DNA from: Demequina oxidasica
GTDB taxonomy: Bacteria; Actinomycetota; Actinomycetes; Actinomycetales; Demequinaceae
DNA length: 64,000 nucleotides
Direction of reading: 5' to 3'
Assembly (NCBI RefSeq): GCF_000975115.1
Contig: NZ_BBRE01000003.1
Coordinates: 248,001 to 312,000 of the forward strand
Positions 46,239-55,899 of this stretch are shown one piece after another. The first letter of the stretch is position 1. Every line of letters starts with the position of its first letter. The position numbers and the translations under genes are program-made. Below the pieces are notes generated by a model. That model was given only the letters and a program-made list of their open reading frames with translations. It ran no database searches and was not told the origin of the DNA.

Positions 46239-47798
46239 CTAGTGGAAGAAGTGCCTAGTACCGGTGTGGTACAGGGTGATCCCTGCATCCTGAGCGGCCT
46301 GGATGACCTCCGAGTCGCGCACCGACCCGCCGGGCGAGACCACGGCGCGAACGCCGGCGTCGATCAGCACCTGGAGGCCGTCTGCGAACGGGAAGAAGGC
46401 GTCGGAAGCCGCCACCGAACCAGCGGCCCGCTCGGCGCCAGCACGCTGCACGGCGAGTCCGCACGAGTCCACGCGGTTCACCTGCCCCATGCCGATTCCC
46501 ACCGCGGCGCCGTCCTTGGCCAGCAGGATCGCGTTCGACTTCACCGAGCGGCACGCGCGCCACGCGAAGTTCAGGTCCGCGAGCAGGGCGTCATCCGCAG
46601 GCGAGCCCGCGACCAGCTGCCAGTGCGACGTGTCGTCGCCGGGGGCATCGATGCGGTCCGCGACCTGCACCAGCAGACCGCCGGTGATGCGGCGCATCTC
46701 CGTGGCCATGGGCGCGGGGTCGATCTGAAGAATTCGCAAGTTCTTCTTGCGGCTGAGAACCTCGACCGCCTCGTCGTCAAAGCCTGGGGCCACGACCACC
46801 TCGGTGAAGATCTCAGCGATCTGCGTGGCCGCCTCGGAGGTGATGTGACGGTTGGCCGCAATCACGCCGCCAAAGGCGGAAATGGGGTCCGTCGAGTGGG
46901 CGCGAGCGTGCGCCTGGGCGATCGACTCCCCCACCGCGATGCCGCACGGGTTCGCGTGCTTGATCACTGCGACGGCGGGAAGGCGCTGGTCGTACGCGGC
47001 CCTGACCGCGGCATCGGCGTCGAGGTAGTTGTTAAACGACATCTCCTTACCGTGCAGCTGACGCGCGTTAGCGATGCCGCCGGAGACCACCGGGTCCGTG
47101 TAGACCGCCGCGGGCTGGTGCGGATTCTCGCCGTAACGCAGCGATGCCTTGCGCTCGAACGACGCGCCCATCCACTCCGGGAAGCCGTCACCGTCGTGGC
47201 TGGGGGCAACCACATTGCTCATCCACGAGGCGACATTGAGATCGTAGTCCGCTGTGTGACGGAAGGCCGCCGCCGCGAGCTGCTGGCGCTCCTCGAGCGT
47301 GAAGCCACCGTCGGCCACGGCTCCCACCACGTCGCGGTACGAGGCAGGGTCAACGACCACTGCCACCGAGGGGTGGTTCTTAGCTGCGGCGCGGACCATC
47401 GAAGGTCCGCCGATGTCGATCTGCTCCACGGTGTCGTTTTGGCTCGCGCCGGAGGCGACGGTCTCCGCGAACGGGTACAGGTTCACCACGACGAGGTCGA
47501 ACGCCTCGATTCCGAGTTCCTCGAGCTGCTCGACGTGGTCAGGCAGGCGACGGTCCGCGAGGATGCCGGCGTGAATGCGCGGGTGCAGCGTCTTGACGCG
47601 ACCGTCGAGGCACTCGGGGAACCCGGTGACCTCCTCGACGCCGGTGACGGCGACCCCAGCATCGGCGATCCGAGCGGCAGTGGAACCGGTGGAGACCAAC
47701 TCGACCCCGGCATCGGCAAGCCCGCGAGCCAGCTCCTCCAGTCCAGTCTTGTCATAGACGGAGATCAGTGCGCGGCGCACAGGTTGGCGGTTCGACAT
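46239..47798 (-). CDS. purH: Bifunctional AICAR formyltransferase/IMP cyclohydrolase
   Basis: A 519-residue PurH for the last two steps of IMP synthesis, consuming 10-formyl-THF. N-terminal MGS-like cyclohydrolase domain ([32 protein letters not shown]) and a C-terminal transformylase with [26 protein letters not shown] and [10 protein letters not shown]. Normal length. Its ATG directly follows the purN stop (TAGATG). The cyclohydrolase substrate is ZMP's product branch, so it ties to the ZTP riboswitch at glyA. Confidence 0.97.
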   Translation of the reverse strand: MSNRQPVRRALISVYDKTGLEELARGLADAGVELVSTGSTAARIADAGVAVTGVEEVTGFPECLDGRVKTLHPRIHAGILADRRLPDHVEQLEELGIEAFDLVVVNLYPFAETVASGASQNDTVEQIDIGGPSMVRAAAKNHPSVAVVVDPASYRDVVGAVADGGFTLEERQQLAAAAFRHTADYDLNVASWMSNVVAPSHDGDGFPEWMGASFERKASLRYGENPHQPAAVYTDPVVSGGIANARQLHGKEMSFNNYLDADAAVRAAYDQRLPAVAVIKHANPCGIAVGESIAQAHARAHSTDPISAFGGVIAANRHITSEAATQIAEIFTEVVVAPGFDDEAVEVLSRKKNLRILQIDPAPMATEMRRITGGLLVQVADRIDAPGDDTSHWQLVAGSPADDALLADLNFAWRACRSVKSNAILLAKDGAAVGIGMGQVNRVDSCGLAVQRAGAERAAGSVAASDAFFPFADGLQVLIDAGVRAVVSPGGSVRDSEVIQAAQDAGITLYHTGTRHFFH

Positions 47799-48461
47799 CT
47801 AGCTACCTTCCTCGGTGTGGCCCACCCTTACGGTGCGCCCCTGAACTGTCCATCCCTCACGTGCCATCCGGCCCACCGTCGTCACGACCAGGTCGCGCTC
47901 AATGTCCTTGATGCGCGCGTGCAGGGATTCCTCGGTGTCATTGTCCCAGACATCGAGCGCCGCCTGAGCGACTATTGGGCCCGTATCCACACCCGCGTCG
48001 ACGATGATCACGGTGCAGCCGGTGACCTTGGCGCCACCCTCGAGGGCGTCCTTCACGCCGTGCGCGCCCGGGTATGCCGGTAACAGCGCAGGGTGGGTGT
48101 TGACGATGCGTCCGCCAAACTGAGACAGTGACGCCCCACCCAGGATCTTCATGAACCCCGCGCACACCACCAAATCTGGGGAGAACGATGCAATGGTCCG
48201 GGCCACCGCATCGTCCCAAGTAGCGCGGTCGGGAAAGTCTTTGAGGGACACCACGGCGGTGGGGATGCCCGCGGCGCGCGCGATTTCCAGTCCGGTGGCG
48301 CCGGCGCGGTCGGCAATCACGCCCGCGATTCGTGCGCCGTAGCCTGCGTCACGGCTCGCCTGCTCGATGGCCTCCATGATGGATCCCGTCCCTGAGATCA
48401 GCACCACAAGGGACTGGGACGATGCGCGGGCGGGGCTGGGCGGCGGGGTCCGGTTTGTCAC
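47799..48461 (-). CDS. purN: Phosphoribosylglycinamide formyltransferase
   Basis: A 220-residue PurN that formylates GAR with 10-formyl-THF. Seen: LVVLISGTGSIMEAI at the phosphate-binding loop, RIVNTHPALLPAYPGAHG with the catalytic Asn and His, and DAGVDTGPIV with the Asp. The loop's usual Asn (SGxGSN) is Ile here, a change at a residue that contacts the GAR phosphate in E. coli. I chose GTG 48461; the RBS is poor, and an upstream in-frame ATG would add eleven residues. It abuts purH. Confidence 0.92.
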   Translation of the reverse strand: MTNRTPPPSPARASSQSLVVLISGTGSIMEAIEQASRDAGYGARIAGVIADRAGATGLEIARAAGIPTAVVSLKDFPDRATWDDAVARTIASFSPDLVVCAGFMKILGGASLSQFGGRIVNTHPALLPAYPGAHGVKDALEGGAKVTGCTVIIVDAGVDTGPIVAQAALDVWDNDTEESLHARIKDIERDLVVTTVGRMAREGWTVQGRTVRVGHTEEGS

Positions 48462-48511
48462 AGGGCGAGCATATCGGCATGCTAGAGGCCACACCTAGTA
48501 CAAGGAGTCGC

Positions 48512-48976
48512 GTGACCGACGACAAGCAGCCACCCTCGGGCGGCTCAGCGGAACCAAAGGACGTGGCACCGACCGAGACGTCGCCCACGGAGTTGACGCC
48601 GCGCGCCCGCCTCTACACCCGATTGTTCATGGGGTCGCTGGTCGTGACGCTGCTGCTGTACTTCATGTCGATCCCGTTCATTTACTTCGCGTGGGTCTCC
48701 GCGCCCGCGACCATCGTGTTCGCGATCCTGGCGCTAGTGGCCTCACGAGCCCAGAAGAAGATCACCGGATTGCGGCTGGGGCTGTCGATGGGAATAGTGC
48801 TCGCCGGGCTGTCGATGGTGCTCGCGCTTGGCGTGTGGATTTTCCAAGACGCAATCATCGCGCAGCGCGACTGTGTGGCGCGCGCGCTCACGAATACCGC
48901 GCAGAAGCAGTGTGACGTCGCCTACGAGGAGGCCTACCAGGCTGAGCTCGAGAAGTTCGGGCTCACTCTTCCGTAA
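48512..48976 (+). CDS. Hypothetical three-helix membrane protein
   Basis: A 154-residue protein with an acidic, disordered N-terminus (about 40 residues), three membrane helices and a C-terminal exposed helix carrying two cysteines (RDCVARALTN, QKQCDVAYEE). I do not recognise the family. GTG 48512 has AAGGAG four bases upstream; ATG 48479 without an RBS is the alternative. It is divergent from purN and its end overlaps the DUF6350 gene by 14 bases, so it interrupts the usual DUF6350-purN order on the opposite strand. Confidence 0.75.
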   Translation: MTDDKQPPSGGSAEPKDVAPTETSPTELTPRARLYTRLFMGSLVVTLLLYFMSIPFIYFAWVSAPATIVFAILALVASRAQKKITGLRLGLSMGIVLAGLSMVLALGVWIFQDAIIAQRDCVARALTNTAQKQCDVAYEEAYQAELEKFGLTLP

Positions 48977-50342
48977 CTGCTGCGTCGGGGGCCGTTGTTT
49001 TCGCGAAGGCACTCACTGGTTTCTTTGCCGGGTTCTTTGCGTTGACCGCGCTTTTGGTTCTGATGGTGCTGGAAACCGGCTTGTCGGAAGCGGCGGTCTT
49101 GGAAGCATCGGCCGTCTTGGGAGCATCGGCCGGCGTGGGCTTCTTGCCTTGCCCCACGCGCGGCACCACCACGCGCCGGATCAGGAGTTCGAGTCCACCC
49201 ACCAAGGCGAATCCTGCCGCGACTAGCCCTGCGCTCACGAGTGCTACGGGCAGCCACGACACTCCCGCCTCGCTCATGCGACCGGGGCCCAGCGAGCCGG
49301 TGGCGATGATGCCAAGTCCGGCGACCGAGGCGCCCACGACGACGACCGCGACCACGGAGGCCTTCACGTCCGCCCAGTGCAGATCCAGGCGGCGGCGCAT
49401 GGCGAAACGGGCGATGGCGGCCACCGCGATCAGGACGACGGGCGCCCACACCAAGATGCCGCCCGATGCTGACGGCAGGGCTCCCAAGAGCGGCACCTCA
49501 GGCAGGGCCCCGACTTCCAGGGTTTGTGGCGAATAGAGGCTGTTCTCGCCCACGATGAAGCCCTGGCCGGTGAGCCAAGCGAGCATCCACACCACCATGA
49601 CGGGAACGTAAAGAGTCTCGGTCGCGGCGAGCAAGGCACCGCCCACGGCATCGAGACCCAAGGAGGAGGAAGAATCCGCGATGACCTCCCTGCCCTGGAA
49701 AGCGAAGGCTGCACCGGAAAGAGCGGCAACGAACATCATCAGCGCCAGCGTGCCCGCGCCAAGGCGCACTCCAGTGCGGACCCAGAGCGGGAGGCGGTCG
49801 AGCCAGCCGAACTCAGCGCCGTGGGCGCGCCAGATGCCCCACGCGACAGACGGCGCCGCCATGAGAACCGCGACGATCGTTGCGGTGGTGACGGCGGTGA
49901 CCGCATCGGCCGAACGGGCGTACATGATGGAAGTAACGATCGCGACGGTGCCTGCGTAAGAACCGACCGCAATGGCCCAACTCCCCCACGACCGCGTCGC
50001 AAACCGGCGAGCGATCGCGACCAGCATCGCCATGGAGATCAGTGTCAGGCCCAGTGGCGCGATGGAAAAGGTCGCTTGCTGTGTCACGAGGGGGACGCCG
50101 TGTGCGAGAAGCCAGAAGTGCGTTCCGAGACTCGTCGCCCCTGCCCAGTCCACGTTGGTGGAACTGTCAGCGGTGGGCGCCGATGCTGCAATGGTCAGCG
50201 CGGGCGCGATCACCATGAGCAGCGACAACAACGCGGCCTGAGAGCCCACCAGGATTCCACCGAACCACTCGGGAACCCCCGTCAGCGACTCGCGTACGCG
50301 TTTGCGCGCACTGCTGAGGTCACTAGTGAGGGATCGGGCCAT
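48963..50342 (-). CDS. DUF6350 (PerM-like) multi-pass membrane protein
   Basis: A 459-residue membrane protein with about eight to ten helices and a Lys/Ala-rich cytosolic tail (about 390-459, KTADASKTAASDKP). It matches the actinobacterial DUF6350 family, some members of which are called PerM-like cell-division proteins, found beside sucD and purN as here. The function is not established. I chose ATG 50342 (MARSLTSDLSS), since the helices follow; upstream in-frame starts read as non-coding. Between it and the HNH gene (50343-50644) I see only a divergent promoter region. Confidence 0.85.
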   Translation of the reverse strand: MARSLTSDLSSARKRVRESLTGVPEWFGGILVGSQAALLSLLMVIAPALTIAASAPTADSSTNVDWAGATSLGTHFWLLAHGVPLVTQQATFSIAPLGLTLISMAMLVAIARRFATRSWGSWAIAVGSYAGTVAIVTSIMYARSADAVTAVTTATIVAVLMAAPSVAWGIWRAHGAEFGWLDRLPLWVRTGVRLGAGTLALMMFVAALSGAAFAFQGREVIADSSSSLGLDAVGGALLAATETLYVPVMVVWMLAWLTGQGFIVGENSLYSPQTLEVGALPEVPLLGALPSASGGILVWAPVVLIAVAAIARFAMRRRLDLHWADVKASVVAVVVVGASVAGLGIIATGSLGPGRMSEAGVSWLPVALVSAGLVAAGFALVGGLELLIRRVVVPRVGQGKKPTPADAPKTADASKTAASDKPVSSTIRTKSAVNAKNPAKKPVSAFAKTTAPDAAVTEE

Positions 50343-50644
50343 GGGTCTATGGTCGCCCTTTGCCCGCCGGAAACGACGGAACGGCTCGCGCCAACTGGGG
50401 GTTCTACCTTTTGGCGTGCAGACGTGTAATCGGTTCATAGTCCCCGGGTCACCCTCGGGCGAACTCGACATTGGGCCACCACGGGAGCGGCGGTTGACCA
50501 ACTATTGCCCGAGGTCACGCTTGACAGCCGAGCGCAGTGGGGAGCTCTGGCGACGGTGGTTCACAGTCGGTGGCTGCTGGCGCCTGATCCACAGATTCCT
50601 GTGAGGGCGAGTTGGCTGTCAGTCCCTTTTGGTTGAATTGTCCT

Positions 50645-52282
50645 ATGAGCACGACCGCCGGCATTGAAGCCGATCTTGACACCCCCACCAGGGGCGATGT
50701 TGCCCCTGCGCTTGTTGGCGCGTCGGCAGAGGACGTGGTTTCGCGGGTGCGTGCTGGTGTGGTGTCGGGTTCGGGATGGCAGGGAATCGACGTGGATGCG
50801 TTGCCGCGTCCTGATCTTCTCGCCTCGCATCGTGACTTGGCGCGAATGGGTCGTGAGATTGCCGCAATGTTGGCATATTCGAGTGCGGCGATCGCGCGAC
50901 GCTCCACAGCCGAGGACGGGCAAGAGGGGCTCGCGAAGCGTGAGGGGTATCGCACTGCGGAAGAGCTGATAGCGAGCATCTCGGGCGGGTCGACCGGTGA
51001 GGCGCACCGGCTCATCGAGGTCGGTCACATGTTGGCCGCCGACGAGCGCGATGCACGCGCAGGTGAGGGTCTTGGTGGTGAGGATCCTGGCGGTGAGAGT
51101 CTTGGTGGTGAGGGTCTTGGTGGTGAGAGTTTTGGCGGGGATGCCGAGGCCGGGCGAGGCTCTGCGCAGCAGCCTGAAGGGTGTCTTGGCTCCAACGTGG
51201 TGGCGTTGTCGCCTCGGTTCGCGGTCGTCAGTGATCGGGTGCGAGCGGGCAAACTCAGCATTGATGTGGCGAACATGATCAAGCGGATGCTGACCCGTAT
51301 ATGGGACCGTCGCGACGACCTGGGTGTGGAACTCAGTGACATTGAGCGGGTCGAGCGCATGCTGGTGGAACGCTCGCACGGGTTGTCGTCGAACAAATGT
51401 GGGCGTCTCGTGCGTCAATTGGAAGCCCAAATGGATGCCGGACGTCATGCGTTGACTGAGGAACTGCAACGCCAGGAACGCTCTGTGACGATGTATGAGG
51501 ACTCTGAAGGAATGTTCATCCTGCGCGCACGCCTTGACGCGGAGACTGCGGCACCGGTGCGGGCAGTTATTGATGCGCTCGTGGGAAGTGCACTGCATCA
51601 ACGACGCAACAACCAGGCCGGATGCAGTGAAGGACTGGGCCCTGATGGACGACCAGTGTGCGAGGACGACCGTTCGGTGACGCAAATGCGAGCCGACGCT
51701 CTCGCGTCCCTTGCACGCCACTGCCTGGGCTGCACGTCGAAGGACCTGCCGTTCGCGTCCACCACCGTCGTGGTGCGCATGACGTTGACCGACCTGCAAG
51801 ACGGCTCCGGGGTGGCCGAGATCGACGGTGGAGGCCAGCCCGTCAGTAGCTCCGCAGCTCGCCGCATGGCAGCCAACGGCGGGGTCATCCCCGTCGTCCT
51901 CGGTACCGACAGCGAAGTCCTCGATCTGGGCCGCGAATCACGACCCTTCAACTATCGACAACGCATCGCACTGATAGAACGTGATGGAGGCTGCGCGTTC
52001 TGTGGAGCACCACCGGCCTATACGGAAGCTCACCACATCAAATGGTGGGCCAGAGACCAAGGCAGAACCGACTTAGAAAACGGTGTGCTCTTGTGCTCGG
52101 TCTGTCACCATCGAATCCACCGCGACAACTGGGAAATCGACGTTCGAGACAACCAAGTGTGGTTCACCCCACCCTCAGCCGTCGACCCTCGACGCAGACC
52201 CAAGCTAGGCGGCCGAGCAAGATTCGGTCCACCCAAAATTGGTCCACTCAAGCGGGACCAGACTAGATCCGAGGCTGCGTAA
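50645..52282 (+). CDS. DUF222/13E12-family HNH endonuclease
   Basis: A 545-residue actinobacterial DUF222 protein with a C-terminal HNH nuclease: CAFCGAPPAYTEAHHIKWW, LENGVLLCSVCHHRIHRDNW (two Cys pairs and the HH/N core). DUF222 occupies about 35-370. Residues about 140-164 are five pentapeptides GE(G/S/D)xG, encoded by five 15-bp repeats at 51062-51136. The family is abundant and often present in several copies per genome; its biological role is unclear. ATG 50645 fits the family. It lies between sucD and DUF6350, which are normally neighbours, so it looks inserted. No RBS stands out. Confidence 0.92.
   Translation: MSTTAGIEADLDTPTRGDVAPALVGASAEDVVSRVRAGVVSGSGWQGIDVDALPRPDLLASHRDLARMGREIAAMLAYSSAAIARRSTAEDGQEGLAKREGYRTAEELIASISGGSTGEAHRLIEVGHMLAADERDARAGEGLGGEDPGGESLGGEGLGGESFGGDAEAGRGSAQQPEGCLGSNVVALSPRFAVVSDRVRAGKLSIDVANMIKRMLTRIWDRRDDLGVELSDIERVERMLVERSHGLSSNKCGRLVRQLEAQMDAGRHALTEELQRQERSVTMYEDSEGMFILRARLDAETAAPVRAVIDALVGSALHQRRNNQAGCSEGLGPDGRPVCEDDRSVTQMRADALASLARHCLGCTSKDLPFASTTVVVRMTLTDLQDGSGVAEIDGGGQPVSSSAARRMAANGGVIPVVLGTDSEVLDLGRESRPFNYRQRIALIERDGGCAFCGAPPAYTEAHHIKWWARDQGRTDLENGVLLCSVCHHRIHRDNWEIDVRDNQVWFTPPSAVDPRRRPKLGGRARFGPPKIGPLKRDQTRSEAA
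51062..51136 (+). repeat. Five 15-bp in-frame tandem repeats within the HNH gene
   Basis: Units of the form GGTGAGGGTCTTGGT repeat at 51062, 51077, 51092, 51107 and 51122, two of them identical. They code for GEGLG-type pentapeptides, so the copy number can change without a frameshift. Confidence 0.92.
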
Positions 52283-52448
52283 CTATGCGCCGTTCCATCC
52301 TCGACTGGTGAGCGACCACCATGAGGGTCGCAACACCGGAACGTGGAGACGTGTGAACGCCGGAACGGAGAGGCGGAGCGATAGCAGGGCCCGGGAACAC
52401 GGGCGTTGAGAAAACCTGCGATTCATCCCCCTCCGCGGGCCAATACAA

Positions 52449-52494
52449 AACGGCCCGTGTCAACCGAGGGGTGTCCTCGGCGGCACGAGCCGTT
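52449..52494 (-). terminator. Terminator of sucC-sucD
   Basis: A long stem (AACGGC...CGTG...CCGAGG with CCTCGG...CACG...GCCGTT) lies 36 bases past the sucD stop and is followed on the minus strand by TTTTG. The 247-base gap 52283-52529 otherwise holds no gene. Confidence 0.85.
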
Positions 52495-52529
52495 CTGCGT
52501 AATGAGACTCGGTGATGCGGAAGCGCTCT

Positions 52530-53420
52530 TTAGCCGTTAAGGATTGCGCGCATCAGGTCAGCCGTCTCGGTAGGCGTCTTGCCCACCTTCACGCCGGCGG
52601 CCTCGAGGGCCTCCTTCTTGGCCTGAGCGGTACCCGCGGAGCCCGACACGATGGCGCCAGCGTGGCCCATGGTCTTGCCCTCGGGAGCCTCGAAGCCGGC
52701 CACGTAGCCCACGACGGGCTTGGTGACGTGATCCTTGATGTACGCGGCTGCGCGCTCCTCGGCGTCGCCACCGATCTCGCCAATCATGACGATCGCCTCG
52801 GTCTCAGGATCCTCCTGGAAGGCCTTAAGGCAGTCGATGTGCGTGGTGCCGATGACCGGGTCTCCACCGATTCCGACCGCGGTGGTGAAGCCGATGTCGC
52901 GGAGTTCAAACATCATCTGGTAGGTCAGCGTGCCGGACTTGGACACGAGGCCGATCTTGCCGGCACCCGTGATGTTCGCCGGCGTGATGCCCACGTTCGA
53001 CTGGCCGGGTGTGATGAGTCCGGGGCAGTTGGGCCCGATGAGCTGCGTGCCCTTCTCGGTGGCGTAGGTGAAGAACTCGGCGGAGTCCTTGACTGGCACA
53101 CCCTCCGTGATAATCACGGCGAGCGGCATGCCCGCGTCCACCGCCTCGACCACTGCGGCCTTGGTGAATGCCGGGGGGACGAACAGCACCGAGACGTTGG
53201 CGCCGGTGGCGGCCATAGCATCGGCGACCGTGCCGTAGACCTCAACCGAGACCGTCTCACCGTTGACGTCGAAGTCGACGGAGGTGCCGGCCTTGCGGGG
53301 GTTCACGCCACCCACGATCTTGGTGCCCGAGGCGAGCATACGAGCCGTGTGCTTCTGGCCCTCGGCGCCCGTCATGCCCTGGACGATGACCTTGGAGTCG
53401 GAGTTAATGAAGATTGACAT
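52530..53420 (-). CDS. sucD: Succinate-CoA ligase alpha subunit
   Basis: A 296-residue alpha subunit of succinyl-CoA synthetase (TCA cycle, substrate-level phosphorylation). Seen: [20 protein letters not shown] (CoA site), [12 protein letters not shown] and the phospho-His region [14 protein letters not shown]. Its ATG follows sucC by 13 bases; the two form one operon ending at the hairpin at 52449. Confidence 0.97.
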   Translation of the reverse strand: MSIFINSDSKVIVQGMTGAEGQKHTARMLASGTKIVGGVNPRKAGTSVDFDVNGETVSVEVYGTVADAMAATGANVSVLFVPPAFTKAAVVEAVDAGMPLAVIITEGVPVKDSAEFFTYATEKGTQLIGPNCPGLITPGQSNVGITPANITGAGKIGLVSKSGTLTYQMMFELRDIGFTTAVGIGGDPVIGTTHIDCLKAFQEDPETEAIVMIGEIGGDAEERAAAYIKDHVTKPVVGYVAGFEAPEGKTMGHAGAIVSGSAGTAQAKKEALEAAGVKVGKTPTETADLMRAILNG

Positions 53421-53433
53421 TGCTAGACGTCCT

Positions 53434-54600
53434 TTACGCGTTGGCCAGCTCGGCGGCCCTGGCCGCTGCGCCGTCCATGGTCTCGATGATGGTCACGAGC
53501 GGGTGGTTGGCTGCGGCGAGAATCTCGCGGCCTTCCTCCACCGAGTTGCCGTCGAGGCGGACCACGAGGGGCTTAGTGGCGCTGTCGCCCAGCGTCTCGA
53601 GCGCGCCCACGATTCCGTTGGCCACCTCGATGCAACTAGTGATGCCGCCGAACACGTTGACGAAGACGCTCTTGACCTGCGGGTCGTTCAGGATGACATC
53701 CAGGCCATTGGCCATGACAGTGGCTGATGCGCCGCCGCCGATGTCCAGGAAGTTTGCGGGCTTCACGTTGCCGTGGTTCTCGCCTGCGTAGGCGACCACG
53801 TCGAGCGTTGACATGACCAGGCCGGCGCCGTTGCCGATGATGCCAACCGAGCCGTCGAGCTTCACGTAGTTGAGGTTTAGCGCCTTGGCCTTGGCCTCGA
53901 GGGGATCAGCAGCGTCCTTGTCCTCGAGAGCGGCGTGGCCCTCCTGGCGGAAGGCGGCGTTCTCGTCGATGGTGACCTTGCCGTCAAGGGCGATGATCTT
54001 GCCATCCGCAGTCTTGACGAGGGGGTTGACCTCGACCAGCGTCGCGTCCTCCTCCTTGTAGACCGTCCAGAGCTTCTCGATCGCATCGGCGACAGGGCCG
54101 GCGAGGTCAGCGGGGAAGTTTGCCTCGGCGACGATCTCCGCAGCCTTGGCCGCGTCGATGCCAACGATGGGGTCGACAGCCACGCGGGCGAGAGCCTCGG
54201 GACGCTCGACGGCAAGCTGCTCAATCTCCACGCCACCCTCGACGGAGCACATCGCGAGGTAGCGGCGCTCGGACCGGTCCAACAGCACGGAGAAGTAGAA
54301 CTCCTGCTCAATCTGGGCACCCTGCGCGATCATCACACGGTGTACGGTGTGGCCCTTGATGTCCATTCCCAGGATCGCCTCGGCGTGCTGCTCAGCCTCC
54401 TCCGGAGACTTGGCAAGCTTGACGCCGCCGGCCTTGCCGCGGCCTCCAACCTTGACCTGAGCCTTGACGACGACAACGCCGCCGCCCAGCTTCTCTGCCG
54501 CGGCGCGCGCCTCGGCGGGGGTTGTGGCAACGATGCCGCCAAGCACGGGTACGCCGTGCTTCTCGAACATGTCACGTGCCTGGTACTCGTACAGGTCCAT
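53434..54600 (-). CDS. sucC: Succinate-CoA ligase beta subunit
   Basis: A 388-residue beta subunit: ATP-grasp domain with [19 protein letters not shown] at the start and [20 protein letters not shown] in the nucleotide site, plus a C-terminal [11 protein letters not shown] region binding CoA. Normal length. I chose ATG 54600, with AAGGA upstream; an upstream in-frame start lacks support. First gene of sucC-sucD. Confidence 0.97.
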   Translation of the reverse strand: MDLYEYQARDMFEKHGVPVLGGIVATTPAEARAAAEKLGGGVVVVKAQVKVGGRGKAGGVKLAKSPEEAEQHAEAILGMDIKGHTVHRVMIAQGAQIEQEFYFSVLLDRSERRYLAMCSVEGGVEIEQLAVERPEALARVAVDPIVGIDAAKAAEIVAEANFPADLAGPVADAIEKLWTVYKEEDATLVEVNPLVKTADGKIIALDGKVTIDENAAFRQEGHAALEDKDAADPLEAKAKALNLNYVKLDGSVGIIGNGAGLVMSTLDVVAYAGENHGNVKPANFLDIGGGASATVMANGLDVILNDPQVKSVFVNVFGGITSCIEVANGIVGALETLGDSATKPLVVRLDGNSVEEGREILAAANHPLVTIIETMDGAAARAAELANA

Positions 54601-54804
54601 GTGAGTCCTTATCGCTGGCGCGCGCAAGGGTAGAGCGGGCGCAATTAACGGTGGTGTTCCCACCTTAACGCGCACTCATGTGCGCAGAGTCACGTTCGGC
54701 TCACGCGACGCTGAGAACACCAGTAAGGACAACTCACCGCTGCCCTCAAGCGGCAACCCTCCAGCGCTCACCGCCACCACCGCACGGCCACGTCCGCTCA
54801 ACTG

Positions 54805-54884
54805 CGTCCGCACCCTAGATCGCGCACTGGTGAGGCGCGGCACGCACGACCGGACTTCGAAGAGACCGATTTAGGGTGCGGACG
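54805..54884. repeat. 13-bp perfect inverted repeat upstream of the L,D-transpeptidase gene
   Basis: CGTCCGCACCCTA (54805-54817) and TAGGGTGCGGACG (54872-54884) are perfect inverses, 54 bases apart, in the 339-base gap between sucC and the transpeptidase gene. The second arm is part of a longer repeat also found after that gene. Confidence 0.8.
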
Positions 54885-54900
54885 TTTTCAGAGCGGCGAG
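54856..54900 (+). repeat. Upstream copy of a repeat flanking the L,D-transpeptidase gene
   Basis: About 45 bases with the core AGGGTGCGGACGT, flanked by CGAAG and GCGGCGAG, match 55847-55889 with gaps. It lies 40 bases before the transpeptidase start and could be promoter DNA. Confidence 0.55.
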
Positions 54901-54939
54901 GGGGCGCGACGGGTATCGTCGCCATATGAGGGAGAATCC

Positions 54940-55809
54940 GTGAGCGGGCGGGCGTGGTGGGTCCTTGGCGCCTGCATCGCGATGCTTGCCGCGGGCGCGA
55001 GCGTGGTAGCAATCGTCGCGACGCCTCCGAACCCAGACCACGCCCCCGCGCTGCAGGCACAGGTGCGGTTGCACGCGGAGGCGCACCCTACGTTCAGCGC
55101 GATCACTGCCCCGGCGATAGCCGCGCCTCCTACCGAGATCAGCATGCCGAAAGTGGACGGCATCGGTCCCGGTGACCTAGTTGCCACGATCGCCGGCGAG
55201 ACCATAGGCATCTACGACAACCCGGGCGACGCTACTCCGCGCGAGAACTGGAGTCGGCTCAGCTACTACAGCAACCCGCGTACGTTCATGGGGCTTACAA
55301 CCAAAGACGTGGACGGCACCCAGTGGATCCTCGCCCAGCTTCCCGAGTACCCCAACAACACGGAGGGGTGGATTCGCGCCGATGAGGTCACGATCGCCTC
55401 CACGGACATGCGCGTCAACGTGTATCTGGACGAGCGCGAAGTAGATCTGCTGCGTGACGACAAAGTCCAGATGACGTCGACCGCAGTGGTCGGAACGGCC
55501 GCGACTCCCACTCCCCTGGGGACGTACTTCATCAGCGATCCGGTCGACCTGACCGCGAGCCCGAACGGCATCTACGGCGCCCACGCGCTCGGGCTGTCCG
55601 CCTACTCCGAGACGCTCGAGACGTTCAAGGGCGCGCTTCCACAGATCGCGCTACACGGCACTAGTTCCGCCAAGTACTTTGGCCAGGCCGCCTCCAACGG
55701 ATGCGTGCGACTGCCGGACGAAGCAATCCGCGCACTTGCCGCTGAGGCCGCACTCGGCACCCCCGTCGTCATCCATCAGAGCAGGAACTCCGCAACGTCT
55801 GCGCCCTAA
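54940..55809 (+). CDS. Exported L,D-transpeptidase (YkuD family)
   Basis: A 289-residue protein with an N-terminal membrane or signal segment (WWVLGACIAMLAAGASVVAI, about 5-25), an SH3-like middle region, and a C-terminal YkuD domain with IALHGTSS and SNGCVRLPDEA, carrying the catalytic His and Cys. Such enzymes make 3-3 peptidoglycan cross-links or anchor proteins outside the membrane. GTG 54940 is behind GGGAG. It stands alone between sucC and ldh and is bracketed by a repeated segment. Confidence 0.93.
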   Translation: MSGRAWWVLGACIAMLAAGASVVAIVATPPNPDHAPALQAQVRLHAEAHPTFSAITAPAIAAPPTEISMPKVDGIGPGDLVATIAGETIGIYDNPGDATPRENWSRLSYYSNPRTFMGLTTKDVDGTQWILAQLPEYPNNTEGWIRADEVTIASTDMRVNVYLDEREVDLLRDDKVQMTSTAVVGTAATPTPLGTYFISDPVDLTASPNGIYGAHALGLSAYSETLETFKGALPQIALHGTSSAKYFGQAASNGCVRLPDEAIRALAAEAALGTPVVIHQSRNSATSAP

Positions 55810-55846
55810 AATCCACGCCGACCGCCACCCGTACGCGTGGGACGGC

Positions 55847-55889
55847 TCCGAAGGACCCGTTGTAAGGTGCGGACGTAGCGGGCAGCGAG
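55847..55889 (+). repeat. Downstream copy of the repeat flanking the L,D-transpeptidase gene
   Basis: Aligns with 54856-54900: CCGAAGGACCCGTTGTAAGG, then TGCGGACGT and GCAGCGAG. Together the two copies bracket the transpeptidase gene like the edges of a duplicated or inserted unit. Confidence 0.55.
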
Positions 55890-55899
55890 CCACTATCGA

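Noticed and set aside
45852-48083. Very long open frame on the plus strand opposite purH-purN (743 codons)
   Set aside because: It is antisense to two clear purine genes with intact motifs. Long shadow frames are usual at this GC content, and the translation is rich in Arg, His and Gly without domains.
51062-51136. Regular repeats as a CRISPR array
   Set aside because: Units are 15 bp, directly adjacent without spacers, and in frame with a pentapeptide inside an HNH gene.
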